A DNA stretch of 64,000 nt from the NCBI GenBank assembly GCA_947488295.1, contig CANKYU010000002.1:682001-746000 (forward strand). Direction: 5' to 3'. Below, piece after piece: positions 18,037 through 26,985 of the stretch; within the stretch, counting starts at the first letter, position 1, and every line of letters begins with the position of its first letter. The position numbers and the translations under genes were made by a program. Origin of the DNA: an uncultured Anderseniella sp. Lineage in GTDB: Bacteria > Pseudomonadota > Alphaproteobacteria > Rhizobiales > Aestuariivirgaceae. The notes below the pieces were generated by a model. It was not told where the DNA came from. It saw only the letters and a list, made by a program, of their open reading frames with translations, and made no database searches.

Positions 18037-18147
18037 TAAAGCCACTGTGCACGCCCAGGCCCACCGGGACCACAATTTGTTCAGTGCGGAGACAAGGTGC
18101 TCGATATCGGCAGGGCTATGCAAGGGGGTAGATACGAAAGGTAAAAA
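18037..18147 (-). pseudogene. Diverged copy of the hemA 3' end
   Basis: In the minus-strand frame this stretch reads [20 protein letters not shown] and continues through WSRWAW..., closely matching the last ~37 residues of the intact ALA synthase at 18765-19985 ([21 protein letters not shown]). At the DNA level runs such as TTCAGTGCGGAGACAAGGTG are identical. No start and no upstream hemA sequence accompany it. It is a duplicated or displaced gene end, separated from the intact hemA by a small unrelated gene on the other strand. Confidence 0.8.
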
Positions 18148-18285
18148 CACGTGATGTCAGTTAACGATCGGAAAAACGCTCCGTGTTAAGATCAACACCG
18201 CCCGGGGTCCGGTTTGAAGGTATTGGACCCGCCTGGCCTGATCAGTTGATATGCCTGAACGATATGAGTGAAAGCAGGAACGCGA

Positions 18286-18705
18286 ATGGACAGCCACTTT
18301 CTTTTTCTATCGAATAAATTCTCCCCGACAGCTGGCGAGCTGGATGAAGAGCATGAGGATTACATCAACCCGGGTCTGTTTGCTCTGGAGCTGGCTGATT
18401 TTGTCGAAGCATCGCTTAAAGCACGTGGATACAAAGTGAAATTCCGCTGCCAGGAAGACTGGGGCCATTGGCTGGAATTAGATCATGCGGGCAAGTACAC
18501 ACTTGCCGTTTGTTGCGGCAACGCCGAAGACACGCAAAACGGTTTGGCGCGACATCGCGTGTTTGTTCATCCTGACAAGCCGGTCATCCGAAGATGGTTC
18601 AGGAAGATCGATGTCCGCGAAGATGTGGAAAAACTGAGTTCGGCCATCAGAAGTTCACTGGCTGATGATCCCGATATATCAAACATCGAACTGGAAGAAT
18701 ACTGA
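18286..18705 (+). CDS. Small hypothetical protein between hemA and its 3' copy
   Basis: A 139-aa acidic soluble protein from the ATG at 18286 (AGGAA 8 bp upstream; an in-frame ATG lies at 18268). No signal peptide or membrane segment. It has features of a small cytosolic domain: GLFALELADFVEASLKARGYKV, a predicted helix, then FRCQEDWGHWLELDHAGKYTLAVCCGN, predicted strands. The W/H/C-rich centre is notable. I do not recognise the family. It is flanked by two copies of the hemA 3' end, which suggests it arrived by insertion at that gene end. Confidence 0.7.
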   Translation: MDSHFLFLSNKFSPTAGELDEEHEDYINPGLFALELADFVEASLKARGYKVKFRCQEDWGHWLELDHAGKYTLAVCCGNAEDTQNGLARHRVFVHPDKPVIRRWFRKIDVREDVEKLSSAIRSSLADDPDISNIELEEY

Positions 18706-18764
18706 ACCACTGGCGGTTCCCGGCAGCCTGCAGGGGCATATGGACAATCCGCAGACTAACCTCG

Positions 18765-19985
18765 TCAGGCAACCGCGCGCGCCAGGGCGCACTGGGACCA
18801 CAGTTCGTTCAGTGCGGAGACAAGGTGCTCGATATCGTCCTGGGTGTGCAGGGGGGTCGGTGTAAAGCGCAACCGCTCGGTGCCCTTGGGCACGGTCGGG
18901 TAGTTGATCGGCTGCACATAGATGCCGGCATTGTCCAAAAGCCAGTCGGAGATCCACTTGCACTTGACCGCATCGCCGACCATGACCGGCACGATGTGGC
19001 TTTCGTTCGGCATGTGCGGAATGCCGGCGCCGTCGAGACCGGCGCGCAGGGCTGCCACCATTTCGCGTTGCTGCAACCGCTCGGTGTCGGATTGCTTCAG
19101 ATGCTTGATCGAGGCGATGGCGCCAGCCGCCACGGCGGGCGGCAGCGCGGTGGTGAAGATGAAACCCGACGCAAACGAGCGCACGAAGTCGCATAATTGC
19201 TCCGACGCGGTTATGTAGCCGCCCATGACACCGAACGCCTTGCCAAGAGTGCCTTCGATCACGTCAAGGCGGTGCATGATGCCTTCGCGCTCGGCAACGC
19301 CGCCGCCGCGTGGGCCATACATGCCGACGGCATGCACTTCATCCAGATAGGTCAGCGCATTGTGTTTTTCGGCCACATCACAGATTTCAGCGATCGGCGA
19401 AATATCGCCGTCCATGGAATAGACGCTTTCAAACGCCACCAGCTTGGGCCGGTCCGGATCGACGCTTGCCAGCAGGCGGTCGAGGTCTTCCGGATCATTG
19501 TGCTTCCAGATATGGCGTTCGGCCTTGGAGTGGCGGATGCCTTCGATCATCGAGGCGTGATTGTCTGCGTCGGAGAACACCGCGCAGCCGGGCAGTTTTG
19601 ACGCCAGCGTGCCCAGCGAAGCCCAGTTGGAGACATAACCGGAGGTGAAGATCAGCGCAGCTTCCTTGGCGTGCAGGTCAGCCAGTTCGCGCTCCAGTTC
19701 GACATGATGATGATTGGTGCCGGAGATATTGCGGGTGCCGCCGGCGCCGGCGCCGCACTGGTTGATGGCGGCGGTCATGGCCGCGATCACGTTCTTATTC
19801 TGGCCCATGCCGAGATAGTCGTTGGAGCACCATACCGTGACGTCGGAGACCGACCCGTCGGTCTTGTAGCGCGCGGCCCTGGGGAACTGGCCCTGGTGGC
19901 GCGCCAGGTCGGCAAATACACGGTAGCGGCCTTCGTCGCGAAGACTGCCAAGCTGCTGTTCAAAAAAACCTGCGTAATCCATCAA
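18765..19985 (-). CDS. hemA: 5-aminolevulinate synthase
   Basis: A 406-aa PLP enzyme (alpha-oxoamine synthase family) that condenses glycine with succinyl-CoA to 5-aminolevulinate, the first step of tetrapyrrole synthesis by the C4 pathway. Landmarks are CSNDYLGMG, the [16 protein letters not shown] glycine-binding region, Asp215 in [16 protein letters not shown], and the Schiff-base Lys249 in GTLGKAFG. Length is normal. It is transcribed away from the TAXI binding-protein gene, and a 22-bp palindrome lies in the shared upstream region. Confidence 0.97.
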   Translation of the reverse strand: MMDYAGFFEQQLGSLRDEGRYRVFADLARHQGQFPRAARYKTDGSVSDVTVWCSNDYLGMGQNKNVIAAMTAAINQCGAGAGGTRNISGTNHHHVELERELADLHAKEAALIFTSGYVSNWASLGTLASKLPGCAVFSDADNHASMIEGIRHSKAERHIWKHNDPEDLDRLLASVDPDRPKLVAFESVYSMDGDISPIAEICDVAEKHNALTYLDEVHAVGMYGPRGGGVAEREGIMHRLDVIEGTLGKAFGVMGGYITASEQLCDFVRSFASGFIFTTALPPAVAAGAIASIKHLKQSDTERLQQREMVAALRAGLDGAGIPHMPNESHIVPVMVGDAVKCKWISDWLLDNAGIYVQPINYPTVPKGTERLRFTPTPLHTQDDIEHLVSALNELWSQCALARAVA

Positions 19986-20060
19986 CTCTTACCCTCACCA
20001 AATCTGCAATACAGTTATGGCCCATAACCTTAGAACGTTTCCAGAGGCGCAAGTGCCGCA

Positions 20061-20082
20061 TGTGACACAATATTGTGTCACA
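20061..20082. promoter_or_regulatory. 22-bp perfect palindrome between hemA and the TAXI transporter
   Basis: Each half reads TGTGACACAAT on its own strand, giving a fully symmetric 22-bp site. It lies 75 bp upstream of hemA and 236 bp upstream of the TAXI binding-protein start. A related half-site GACACAAT recurs near 20131. The symmetry fits a dimeric regulator controlling one or both divergent genes. The TGTGA/TCACA ends recall CRP/FNR-family sites but the spacing is too long for either. Confidence 0.6.
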
Positions 20083-20317
20083 AAATGGTGCTTGCAGGTC
20101 ACGCCGTGCGTCATCGGCGAGAGCAGTGGGACACAATTTCATTATGGGTCTTGCCAACAAACTTCATTCGTACAAGTCTCTTTGCAGCAGCGTGTACGAG
20201 TTGCGTGAGCTGTGTCGGAACGGCAAGGCAAGCGGCGAAAAGCCGCGAAAAAAGATCAATCCGCGGGGGGCAGTCGTGTGCGCATGCCGAAGCCCCGCGA
20301 TCAGGAGGAAATCAGGA

Positions 20318-21487
20318 ATGAACTGCTTCAAGAAACTGCTACTGGGCGCTACAGCGCTGGCCTTTGCCGGCCAGGCGTTTGCTGCCGATGTCAAACTGCC
20401 GGGCCAGCTGGCCTGGACCGCCTATGGCACCGGGTCTGCCGGATATAACCAGTCGGTTGCCATCGGTGCGGCGCTGAAAACCGCGTTCGGCACAAACCTG
20501 CGCGTGCTGCCCGGCAAGAACGACGTGGCCCGGACCGAGCCGCTGCGCCAGGGCAAGGTGCAGTTTTCCGCCACCGGTGTCGGCGGGTCGTTCATGGCCC
20601 AGGAAGGCGTGTTCCAGTTCGGCGCCGAAAACTGGGGGCCGCAGCCGGTGCGTGTGCTGATGGCAAATAATGGCGGCGCGGTCGGGCTGTCGATGGGCGT
20701 GGCGAAAGACGTGTGCGAAAAGGCCGGCAAGCCGGACTGCAAAGGGTTTGGGTATTCAGACCTGAAGGGCATGCGGGTTGCCTGGGTCAAGGGCGCCCCG
20801 GCGCTGAACGTCAACAACGAAGCCTACCTTGCCTATGGCGGGCTGACCTGGGATGACGTGGAACGCGTCGACTTCGGCGGTTTCAGCGCCTCGTGGAAAG
20901 GCATGGGCAACAATGAGGTGGATGCGGTGTTCGCCTCGACCAATTCCGGCCTGGCATATGCGCAGGAATCCAATCCGCGCGGCCTGATCTGGCCCGAAAT
21001 CGACCCCAACAATGCCGAAGGCCTGGCCCGGATGCAGGCGATTGCGCCGTTCTTCGCACCGGTGAACGCCAAGGTCGGCGCCGGTATTGACGGCGGCGAC
21101 CCGGTACCCACAGCGGGCTATGCCTATCCGGTGCTGACCGCCATGGCATCGCAGGATGCAGAGCTGGTCTACAACATGACCAGGGCAATGGTGGAGCTGT
21201 TCCCGCAATATGACGGCAAGGCGCCGGGCATTGGCGGCTGGTCGAAGGACAAGCAGAACTTCGAATGGGTCGCGCCCTATCACGACGGTGCCATCCGCTA
21301 TTACAAGGAAATCGGAGCCTGGACCGACGCCGCCCAGGCGCACAATGACAACCTGATCAAACGGCAGCAGGCCCTGCTGGCCGCCTGGCAGCAGTTGAAG
21401 GATGAAAATCCCGACAACTGGGCCGAAGCCTGGGACAAGAAGCGCCGCGAAGCGCTCGAAGCAGGTGGCTTCAAGGTGGTGTTCTAG
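20318..21487 (+). CDS. TAXI-family TRAP transporter solute-binding protein
   Basis: A 389-aa periplasmic protein from the ATG at 20318, preceded by a strong AGGAGGAAAT site. Signal peptide MNCFKKLLLGATALAFAGQAFA is cleaved before ADV. It carries the TAXI family pattern (WTAYGTGSAGYNQSVAIGAALK near the mature N-terminus, YSDLKGMRVAWVKGAPA centrally). It captures an unknown small anion, often a carboxylate, for the fused TRAP permease encoded 75 bp downstream. The 5' leader is about 240 bp from the palindrome. Confidence 0.92.
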   Translation: MNCFKKLLLGATALAFAGQAFAADVKLPGQLAWTAYGTGSAGYNQSVAIGAALKTAFGTNLRVLPGKNDVARTEPLRQGKVQFSATGVGGSFMAQEGVFQFGAENWGPQPVRVLMANNGGAVGLSMGVAKDVCEKAGKPDCKGFGYSDLKGMRVAWVKGAPALNVNNEAYLAYGGLTWDDVERVDFGGFSASWKGMGNNEVDAVFASTNSGLAYAQESNPRGLIWPEIDPNNAEGLARMQAIAPFFAPVNAKVGAGIDGGDPVPTAGYAYPVLTAMASQDAELVYNMTRAMVELFPQYDGKAPGIGGWSKDKQNFEWVAPYHDGAIRYYKEIGAWTDAAQAHNDNLIKRQQALLAAWQQLKDENPDNWAEAWDKKRREALEAGGFKVVF

Positions 21488-21562
21488 AGAAATACAGCAA
21501 TGCGCGCGGCCTGAAACGGGCCGCGCGCTATCTCTGGGCGAAGGGGCGCTATCCTGACCAAT

Positions 21563-23536
21563 GTGGCTGAAACGAACAAGGCAGAGCCTGCCGGGCTGGT
21601 AAATGCCGAACCGACGCTGGCGCGGTCCGACATCGGACCTGCCGCTCGCAGCGCCGTGGTCATCCTGACGGTGGCCGGCATCGCCCTGTCGGTGTACCAG
21701 TTGTTCGGCTTCGGCAAATACGTCACCACGCTGTTACAGGGCCAGTATCTGTACCTGCTCGCCGGCCTGTTCCTGGCCCAGGCCTTCCTGTGCTTCAGGA
21801 TGTTCAAGACGTCGCCCGTGACGCCGCAATGGTATGACTGGGCGTTGTCTGTCCTGGCGTTGGCGGGCATGGGGTATTTTGCTGCAACGGCTGAGCAGAG
21901 CCTTGATTCGGGCTGGGAGTATGCCGCACCAGAGGTCGCACGCTGGGTCTCACTGCTGGTCTATTTTCTGATACTGGAAGGCACGCGCCGCGCCGGCGGG
22001 TTGCCGCTGTTCATCATCGTGGCGGTGTTTTCGGTCTATCCGACCTTTGCCGACAAGGTGCCCAATCCGCTGAACGGGTTTGCCCAGCCGTTCTGGGACA
22101 CGGTTCCCTATCACATCATTTCCGCAGAAAGCTCGTTCGGCATTCCGATGCGGGCGTTCGGCACGCTGGTGATCGGCTTCATCCTGTTCGGCGCGGTGTT
22201 GCAGCGCACCGGCGGCGGCAAGTTCTTCAATGACCTGGCGCTGGCGCTGGTCGGACGCTTCCGGGGCGGCGCGGCCAAGGTCGCCATCTTCGCGTCGGGT
22301 TTCATGGGCTCGATGTCGGGCTCGGTGATCTCCAACGTGCTGACCACCGGGGCGGTGTCGATACCGGCCATGAAGAAATCCGGCTTCCAGCCGCGCTATG
22401 CGGCCGCCACGGAAGCCTGCGCGTCCACCGGCGGTGTGCTGATGCCGCCGATCATGGGGGCGACGGCGTTTGTCATGGCGTCGTTCCTGGAGCGGCCTTA
22501 CATCGAGATTGCGCTGGCCGCCACGATCCCCTCGATCCTGTATTATTTCGGCCTTTTCGCGCAAATCGACGCCTATGCGGCACGACGCGGCCTCAAGGGC
22601 ATTGCGCGCGAGGAACTGCCCTCGCTTACCGCCGCCATCAAAGACGGCTGGCTTTACCTGTTCGTATTTGGCCTGTTGATCTTCATGATGGTGCACCTGC
22701 GCCAGGACACGCTGGCGCCGTTTTACGCCACTGCGCTGCTGCTGGTCATCAACCAGTTTCTGAAGCGGCACAGATTTACTCTAAGCAGCGGCACGGACCT
22801 GGTGTTCGGGGTCGGCAAGGCGCTGGCCGAACTGACCGCGGTGCTGTTGGGCGTCGGGCTGATCGTCGGGGCGTTTTCAGCGACCGGGCTGGCCGGCACG
22901 CTGGTCAATGACCTGGTGTTCATGGCCGGTAACAATGTCATCGTATTGCTGATCATGGGCGCGCTGACGGCGTTCGTGTTCGGCATGGGGATGACGGTGA
23001 CAGCGTGCTACATCTTCCTCGCCGTGGTGCTGGCCCCTGCCCTTGAGCAGGCCGGGCTCAACCGGCTCGCGGTGCATCTTTTCATCCTGTACTGGGGCAT
23101 GGTCAGCTACATCACGCCGCCGGTGGCGCTGGGCGCATTTGCGGCAGCGACCATGGCAGGCTCCAGCCCGTTCCGGACCGGGCTGGAAGCCATGCGGCTG
23201 GGCGGGGTGATCTATATCGCGCCGTTCTTCTTCGTGCTCAATCCGGCGCTGGTTGGCGTCGGATCAGTCGGTGAAATCGCCTTCGTGCTGGCCACCGCCC
23301 TGATCGGCATCACCTTCATATCCGGCGCGCTGCAGGGCCATGTCAGCTATGTGGGCGGGCTGGGGCAAGGTCCGATGGGCCTGTTCATGCGCGTCATCCT
23401 GTTTGCCGCCGGCCTGCTGTTCGCCGCGCCCGGCAACGAGACCCTGGGCGTCACGCACCTGCAACTGAGCATGGCGGCCATCGCCCTGGCCCTGCCGCCG
23501 CTTATCTACGCCTGGACGCGGCATCGGGAGGCGTGA
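21563..23536 (+). CDS. TRAP transporter fused permease (DctQ-DctM fusion)
   Basis: A 657-aa polytopic membrane protein. The N-terminal four-helix DctQ-like part is fused to the long DctM-like part with motifs such as GFMGSMSGSVISNVLTTGAVSIPAMKKSGF and ATEACASTGGVLMPPIMGATAFVMA. The fused form always pairs with TAXI binding proteins, as here. Translation probably starts at GTG 21563 (VAETNK); no strong ribosome-binding site is evident, which suggests coupling to the upstream gene. It uses an ion gradient to import the TAXI ligand. Confidence 0.93.
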   Translation: MAETNKAEPAGLVNAEPTLARSDIGPAARSAVVILTVAGIALSVYQLFGFGKYVTTLLQGQYLYLLAGLFLAQAFLCFRMFKTSPVTPQWYDWALSVLALAGMGYFAATAEQSLDSGWEYAAPEVARWVSLLVYFLILEGTRRAGGLPLFIIVAVFSVYPTFADKVPNPLNGFAQPFWDTVPYHIISAESSFGIPMRAFGTLVIGFILFGAVLQRTGGGKFFNDLALALVGRFRGGAAKVAIFASGFMGSMSGSVISNVLTTGAVSIPAMKKSGFQPRYAAATEACASTGGVLMPPIMGATAFVMASFLERPYIEIALAATIPSILYYFGLFAQIDAYAARRGLKGIAREELPSLTAAIKDGWLYLFVFGLLIFMMVHLRQDTLAPFYATALLLVINQFLKRHRFTLSSGTDLVFGVGKALAELTAVLLGVGLIVGAFSATGLAGTLVNDLVFMAGNNVIVLLIMGALTAFVFGMGMTVTACYIFLAVVLAPALEQAGLNRLAVHLFILYWGMVSYITPPVALGAFAAATMAGSSPFRTGLEAMRLGGVIYIAPFFFVLNPALVGVGSVGEIAFVLATALIGITFISGALQGHVSYVGGLGQGPMGLFMRVILFAAGLLFAAPGNETLGVTHLQLSMAAIALALPPLIYAWTRHREA

Positions 23537-23619
23537 GCGGAGCGATTGGAGGCAGCACAACCTTAACCGTTGCCGATACGAACAAGCCGGAGTATAGAAG
23601 ACCGACCAACTTAGCATTT

Positions 23620-23683
<64 letters not shown>

Positions 23684-23696
<13 letters not shown>

Positions 23697-25575
23697 AAGG
23701 TTTGTGTCCCAATATCGATTATGCGGCCTTTGCCTCAGGTGCATCCCCAACCTTTTTCTTTCTCTTCTTCTGTTTACCTTCAGACTTCTCCGCTCTATTT
23801 TCAACAAAACAAAATTCAGCTTCGATGCCCATGCGGCGAAGCTCTTTCATTGTTCGCTTCAGACTGATCCGTGAGAATAGAGGCAAATTTAGAGACAGTG
23901 CAGCTTTGTCTTTGTGGGTAATGATTTGAAAGATTACCTTGAAACGATTTGATTCAAATGCCGCCAAGAATTTGACTTCTTGGCCATCCGGCGCTTTGTG
24001 TGCAGCCAAAGCTTTGATGTTTTCTAGCGCGTCATTGTCATCGCGAATAAGTTGGATGGAATTCAGCCCCTGATTAAATAGATGACTGAGCGTTGCCGAT
24101 ACCGTTGACTTTTTGACGTGATGAAGAACCACTAAGTCGTCCTCAATCTCAAAGACGTCGCAGGGCTCGACCTGTTTTTGTCCAGCAGGTGAGATGTCCC
24201 CTTTGTCCATACAAAGTCGCGTCGCTGAAGCAGATGCACTTGCGTCGTTGTAGGCTCCCTCATCAGCATGATCGTAAACAAGGAGTGTGGTGTCAGCGCA
24301 TAGTGGGTCGAGATACGTGGACAGTTCTGAGACGTAATCTCCATCCACCATATACCAGTTGCCTTCACACAAATGATAACTCTCGACCGCCCCATCGACA
24401 GCGGTGTCGAAGATCAAGCACTTGAGGATATTTGGTCGATCACCGCGTGGTTGTCCGGCCTCGTTGGTCAGAACTAAGTGATGCTTTTTAAGGGTATCGA
24501 CAGTAATCGTGGCTAAGTCGAACTCGTTTTTCTCAAGATACTCGTAGTATCGATCGGCAAACACATCATCATAAACTAGACCTGCCCCTTCTCCAGCAAA
24601 TGTAGCGTGCATTTCATCGGCGTAATTAACAATATCAGGTATGGTGAGAATTACCTCGTTGTCTTTGGCCCGTATTGCGCTGATAAGCTTAGCGTTCAGG
24701 GCATCAATAACAACGGGGTCTCTGACGGGAGAGACGTTTTGAATGTCTGGGAATGAAGTCTTGTAAGACTCATCTTGATAGAGTTCCAAAAGCTTTCCGC
24801 ACAGCTCAGGTAGTCCGACAGGTGCAACATCCGAGCTAATGCGAATATTGCTCGCACCGGTAGCGTGTTTGAAGAATGGTTTTAACTCATCCTTGACTTT
24901 GCCTGTGAGGCTTTTGAGGATCGTGCTGTCACGATCAAAATCGAATAGTGTTAAGTCTGAGCCCACAGACAACTGTGTGCGTTGTCGTCGAGCGTTTTCC
25001 GGTTTCAAAGAATCGAGACTTTTTAGTTTGTCAGGATCAACACTGTTCAGTGTTACACGTAAACCGAAGTCATACTCATAGCTTTCACTTTTGAGATTGT
25101 TAAAGACGTGGCCGAAAGTAATCGCAAATGTTCTTTCCCCTACCGGGAGGAACACAATCGCTCCTTTGAGCGTCTGCGTCAGGTTCTTTCGGATCCCAAA
25201 GTAGTTTTTCCACCAAGGTGGTGTCGCTTGATTGTCAAGAACATACAGCGTCGCTCCTTCAGGCAGATCAGCACCCTCAACATCGCCCTCAAGATTATGG
25301 TCGTCCTTTAGCGTATTATAAGTGCTGAAGCTCTCCTTCAACAGATAGATTGAAAATGAACGTGATTTACTCATGCAGCCTCCTCTTAATTGAGCGTGTC
25401 ACAACATTTGCTGGCAGCGACTTCGCGTCGATGACGCCAAATACGAAAATTTTATTCTTAAATACTACAATTCACGATCAAAATATTCAATATTTGAATC
25501 AATTTGTGAAACTATATTGAGAATACAAGCTGCAGAGTGCAGAATAGTTGGTACTAACCACGCTCGGGTACGCCA
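23684..25575. mobile_element. tRNA-Arg-associated genomic islet carrying a DUF6119 gene
   Basis: The last 13 nt of the tRNA (CTCGGGTGCGCCA, 23684-23696) recur with one change at 25563-25575 (CTCGGGTACGCCA). Between the two copies lies AT-richer DNA with one 551-aa gene and an AT-rich upstream region, unlike the GC-rich flanks. No integrase is present, so this is either a remnant or a satellite moved in trans. Confidence 0.7.
23719..25374 (-). CDS. DUF6119 / TIGR04141-type sporadically distributed protein
   Basis: A 551-aa protein with the family's N-terminal SIYLLKE start, the FAITFGHVFNNL and YDFGLRVTLNSVDPDKL region (residues ~92-125) and a C-terminal FSRISLKRTMKELRRMGIEAEFCFVE block; the tail is Lys/Arg-rich (KQKKRKKK). 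The family has no established biochemical function to my knowledge but is patchily distributed and often found in mobile or defence-rich regions, which fits its place alone in a tRNA islet. Base composition is clearly lower in GC than its neighbours. Confidence 0.82.
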   Translation of the reverse strand: MSKSRSFSIYLLKESFSTYNTLKDDHNLEGDVEGADLPEGATLYVLDNQATPPWWKNYFGIRKNLTQTLKGAIVFLPVGERTFAITFGHVFNNLKSESYEYDFGLRVTLNSVDPDKLKSLDSLKPENARRQRTQLSVGSDLTLFDFDRDSTILKSLTGKVKDELKPFFKHATGASNIRISSDVAPVGLPELCGKLLELYQDESYKTSFPDIQNVSPVRDPVVIDALNAKLISAIRAKDNEVILTIPDIVNYADEMHATFAGEGAGLVYDDVFADRYYEYLEKNEFDLATITVDTLKKHHLVLTNEAGQPRGDRPNILKCLIFDTAVDGAVESYHLCEGNWYMVDGDYVSELSTYLDPLCADTTLLVYDHADEGAYNDASASASATRLCMDKGDISPAGQKQVEPCDVFEIEDDLVVLHHVKKSTVSATLSHLFNQGLNSIQLIRDDNDALENIKALAAHKAPDGQEVKFLAAFESNRFKVIFQIITHKDKAALSLNLPLFSRISLKRTMKELRRMGIEAEFCFVENRAEKSEGKQKKRKKKVGDAPEAKAA

Positions 25576-25631
25576 AGGGCGTGAGCACCCACCGACCTTC
25601 GATGCATTCTAACAACTTCCGACCTCCCCCA

Positions 25632-25649
25632 CCGTCATCATCTTGTCAT
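25632..25649 (+). promoter_or_regulatory. PHO box upstream of btaA
   Basis: CCGTCAT-CATC-TTGTCAT: two 7-mers in direct repeat with an 11-bp period, matching the PhoB consensus CTGTCATNNNNCTGTCAT at 12 of 14 informative positions. It lies about 70 bp upstream of btaA, in the direction of the gene, so phosphate-starvation induction of the lipid-remodelling operon is expected. Confidence 0.75.
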
Positions 25650-25689
25650 CACATCGTAGCGTAGCGGTTATCGACTCGGATTAATCCAC

Positions 25690-25717
25690 AAGCCCCATGA
25701 ACACTGTTTCGGGGCTT
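25690..25717 (+). terminator. Terminator-like hairpin immediately upstream of the btaA start
   Basis: AAGCCCC and GGGGCTT form a 7-bp perfect stem around a 14-nt loop, followed by TC and the btaA ATG at 25720. It occupies the place of the ribosome-binding site. It could be the remnant terminator of the tRNA/islet side, an attenuator, or a sign that btaA starts further downstream. Confidence 0.5.
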
Positions 25718-25719
25718 TC

Positions 25720-26985
25720 ATGCAGGATGACGTTCTAGATACCGCGGCTCACACAGGAACCGCCTCAACGACACCTCTGAAACAGGCGGTGTTTCGCAGT
25801 GCTTCGGCTTCGCGGCAAGGCGTCTTGGAACGGGTGTTTGCGTTTGTGTTTGACGGGCTGGTGTATCCGCAGATCTGGGAAGACCCGGTGGTGGACATGG
25901 ACGCCATGGCGATTGAGCCGGGCCATCATGTAGTGGCGATTACGTCCGGCGGGTGCAATGTGCTTTCCTACCTGACGGCTGATCCGGCGCGGATTACTGC
26001 CGTTGACCTGAACCAGGCACACCTGTCTCTGCTGAAACTCAAGCAGGCGGCGATCAGGCACCTGCTGGCGCACGAGGATTTTGCGCGGTTTTTCGCCGGC
26101 ACCGGCAGCGCGCTGAACATCGAGCTTTACGACCAGTTGCTGGCGCACCGGCTTGACGACGAGGCGCGTGAGTACTGGTCGGGTGATCGCACCATGGCCG
26201 GACCGCGCATAAACCTGTTTGCCGGCAACTTCTACCGGCATGGCCTGCTTGGCCGGTTCATTACGGCAGCCCATGTGGCGGCGCGGGTCTATGGTGTCAA
26301 CCCGGCCGTGATCATGCAGTCAAAGACGCTGGATGAGCAGCGTCGGTTCTTTGCCGACAAGCTGTCGCCTTTGTTCGACAAGCGGCTGATCCGCTGGCTC
26401 ACTTCGTCGCCCATGTCGCTGTATGGTCTCGGCATACCGCCGGCCCAGTACACCGAGCTGGCCGAAGGCCGCCACATGGCGGACGTGCTGCGCGAACGGC
26501 TCGGCAAGCTTTCCTGCGACTTCCCCCTGTCGGAAAACTATTTTGCCCGCCAGGCGTTCGGCCGCAGCTATGCCAGCCATCCGGATGGCGACGGGAACGG
26601 CCTGGCGCTGCCGCCCTATCTGGATGCGAAGAACTGGCGCTCCTTGCGTGACCGCATTGACCGGGTTTCCGCCCACAACCGGTCGGTGACCGACGTACTG
26701 GCCGAAGCAGAGCCTCAAAGCGTTGACCGGATCGTGCTGCTGGATGCGCAGGACTGGATGTCCGACGACCAGCTCAATGCCCTGTGGGCCGCCGCCACGC
26801 GCGCCACCGCACCGGGTGCCCGCGTCATCTTCCGCACAGCCGCCCGGCACTCGCCGCTGGAAGGCCGGGTCGCGCCGTCCGTGCTCAACCGCTGGTCTTA
26901 CGACGAAGCGGCCTCGAAACGAGGCACGGCCCGCGACCGGTCGGCGATCTATGGCGGCTTTCATCTGTACGAGCTCAACCCATGA
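25720..26985 (+). CDS. btaA: SAM:diacylglycerol 3-amino-3-carboxypropyltransferase
   Basis: A 421-aa DUF3419-family protein. It moves the 3-amino-3-carboxypropyl group of S-adenosylmethionine to diacylglycerol, giving diacylglyceryl homoserine, the first step to the phosphorus-free betaine lipid DGTS. Visible landmarks are FDGLVYPQIWEDP near residue 45 and VAITSGGCNVLSYLTADPARITAVDLNQAH, the SAM-binding region. No Shine-Dalgarno is seen before the ATG because a hairpin occupies that place; a GTG at 25789 is an alternative start. The stop overlaps the btaB start (ATGA), and a PHO box lies upstream. Confidence 0.9.
   Translation: MQDDVLDTAAHTGTASTTPLKQAVFRSASASRQGVLERVFAFVFDGLVYPQIWEDPVVDMDAMAIEPGHHVVAITSGGCNVLSYLTADPARITAVDLNQAHLSLLKLKQAAIRHLLAHEDFARFFAGTGSALNIELYDQLLAHRLDDEAREYWSGDRTMAGPRINLFAGNFYRHGLLGRFITAAHVAARVYGVNPAVIMQSKTLDEQRRFFADKLSPLFDKRLIRWLTSSPMSLYGLGIPPAQYTELAEGRHMADVLRERLGKLSCDFPLSENYFARQAFGRSYASHPDGDGNGLALPPYLDAKNWRSLRDRIDRVSAHNRSVTDVLAEAEPQSVDRIVLLDAQDWMSDDQLNALWAAATRATAPGARVIFRTAARHSPLEGRVAPSVLNRWSYDEAASKRGTARDRSAIYGGFHLYELNP

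Noticed and set aside
20061..20082. CRP/FNR site
   Set aside because: The ends match TGTGA/TCACA but the spacing is 12 rather than 6, so it is listed only as an unassigned palindrome.
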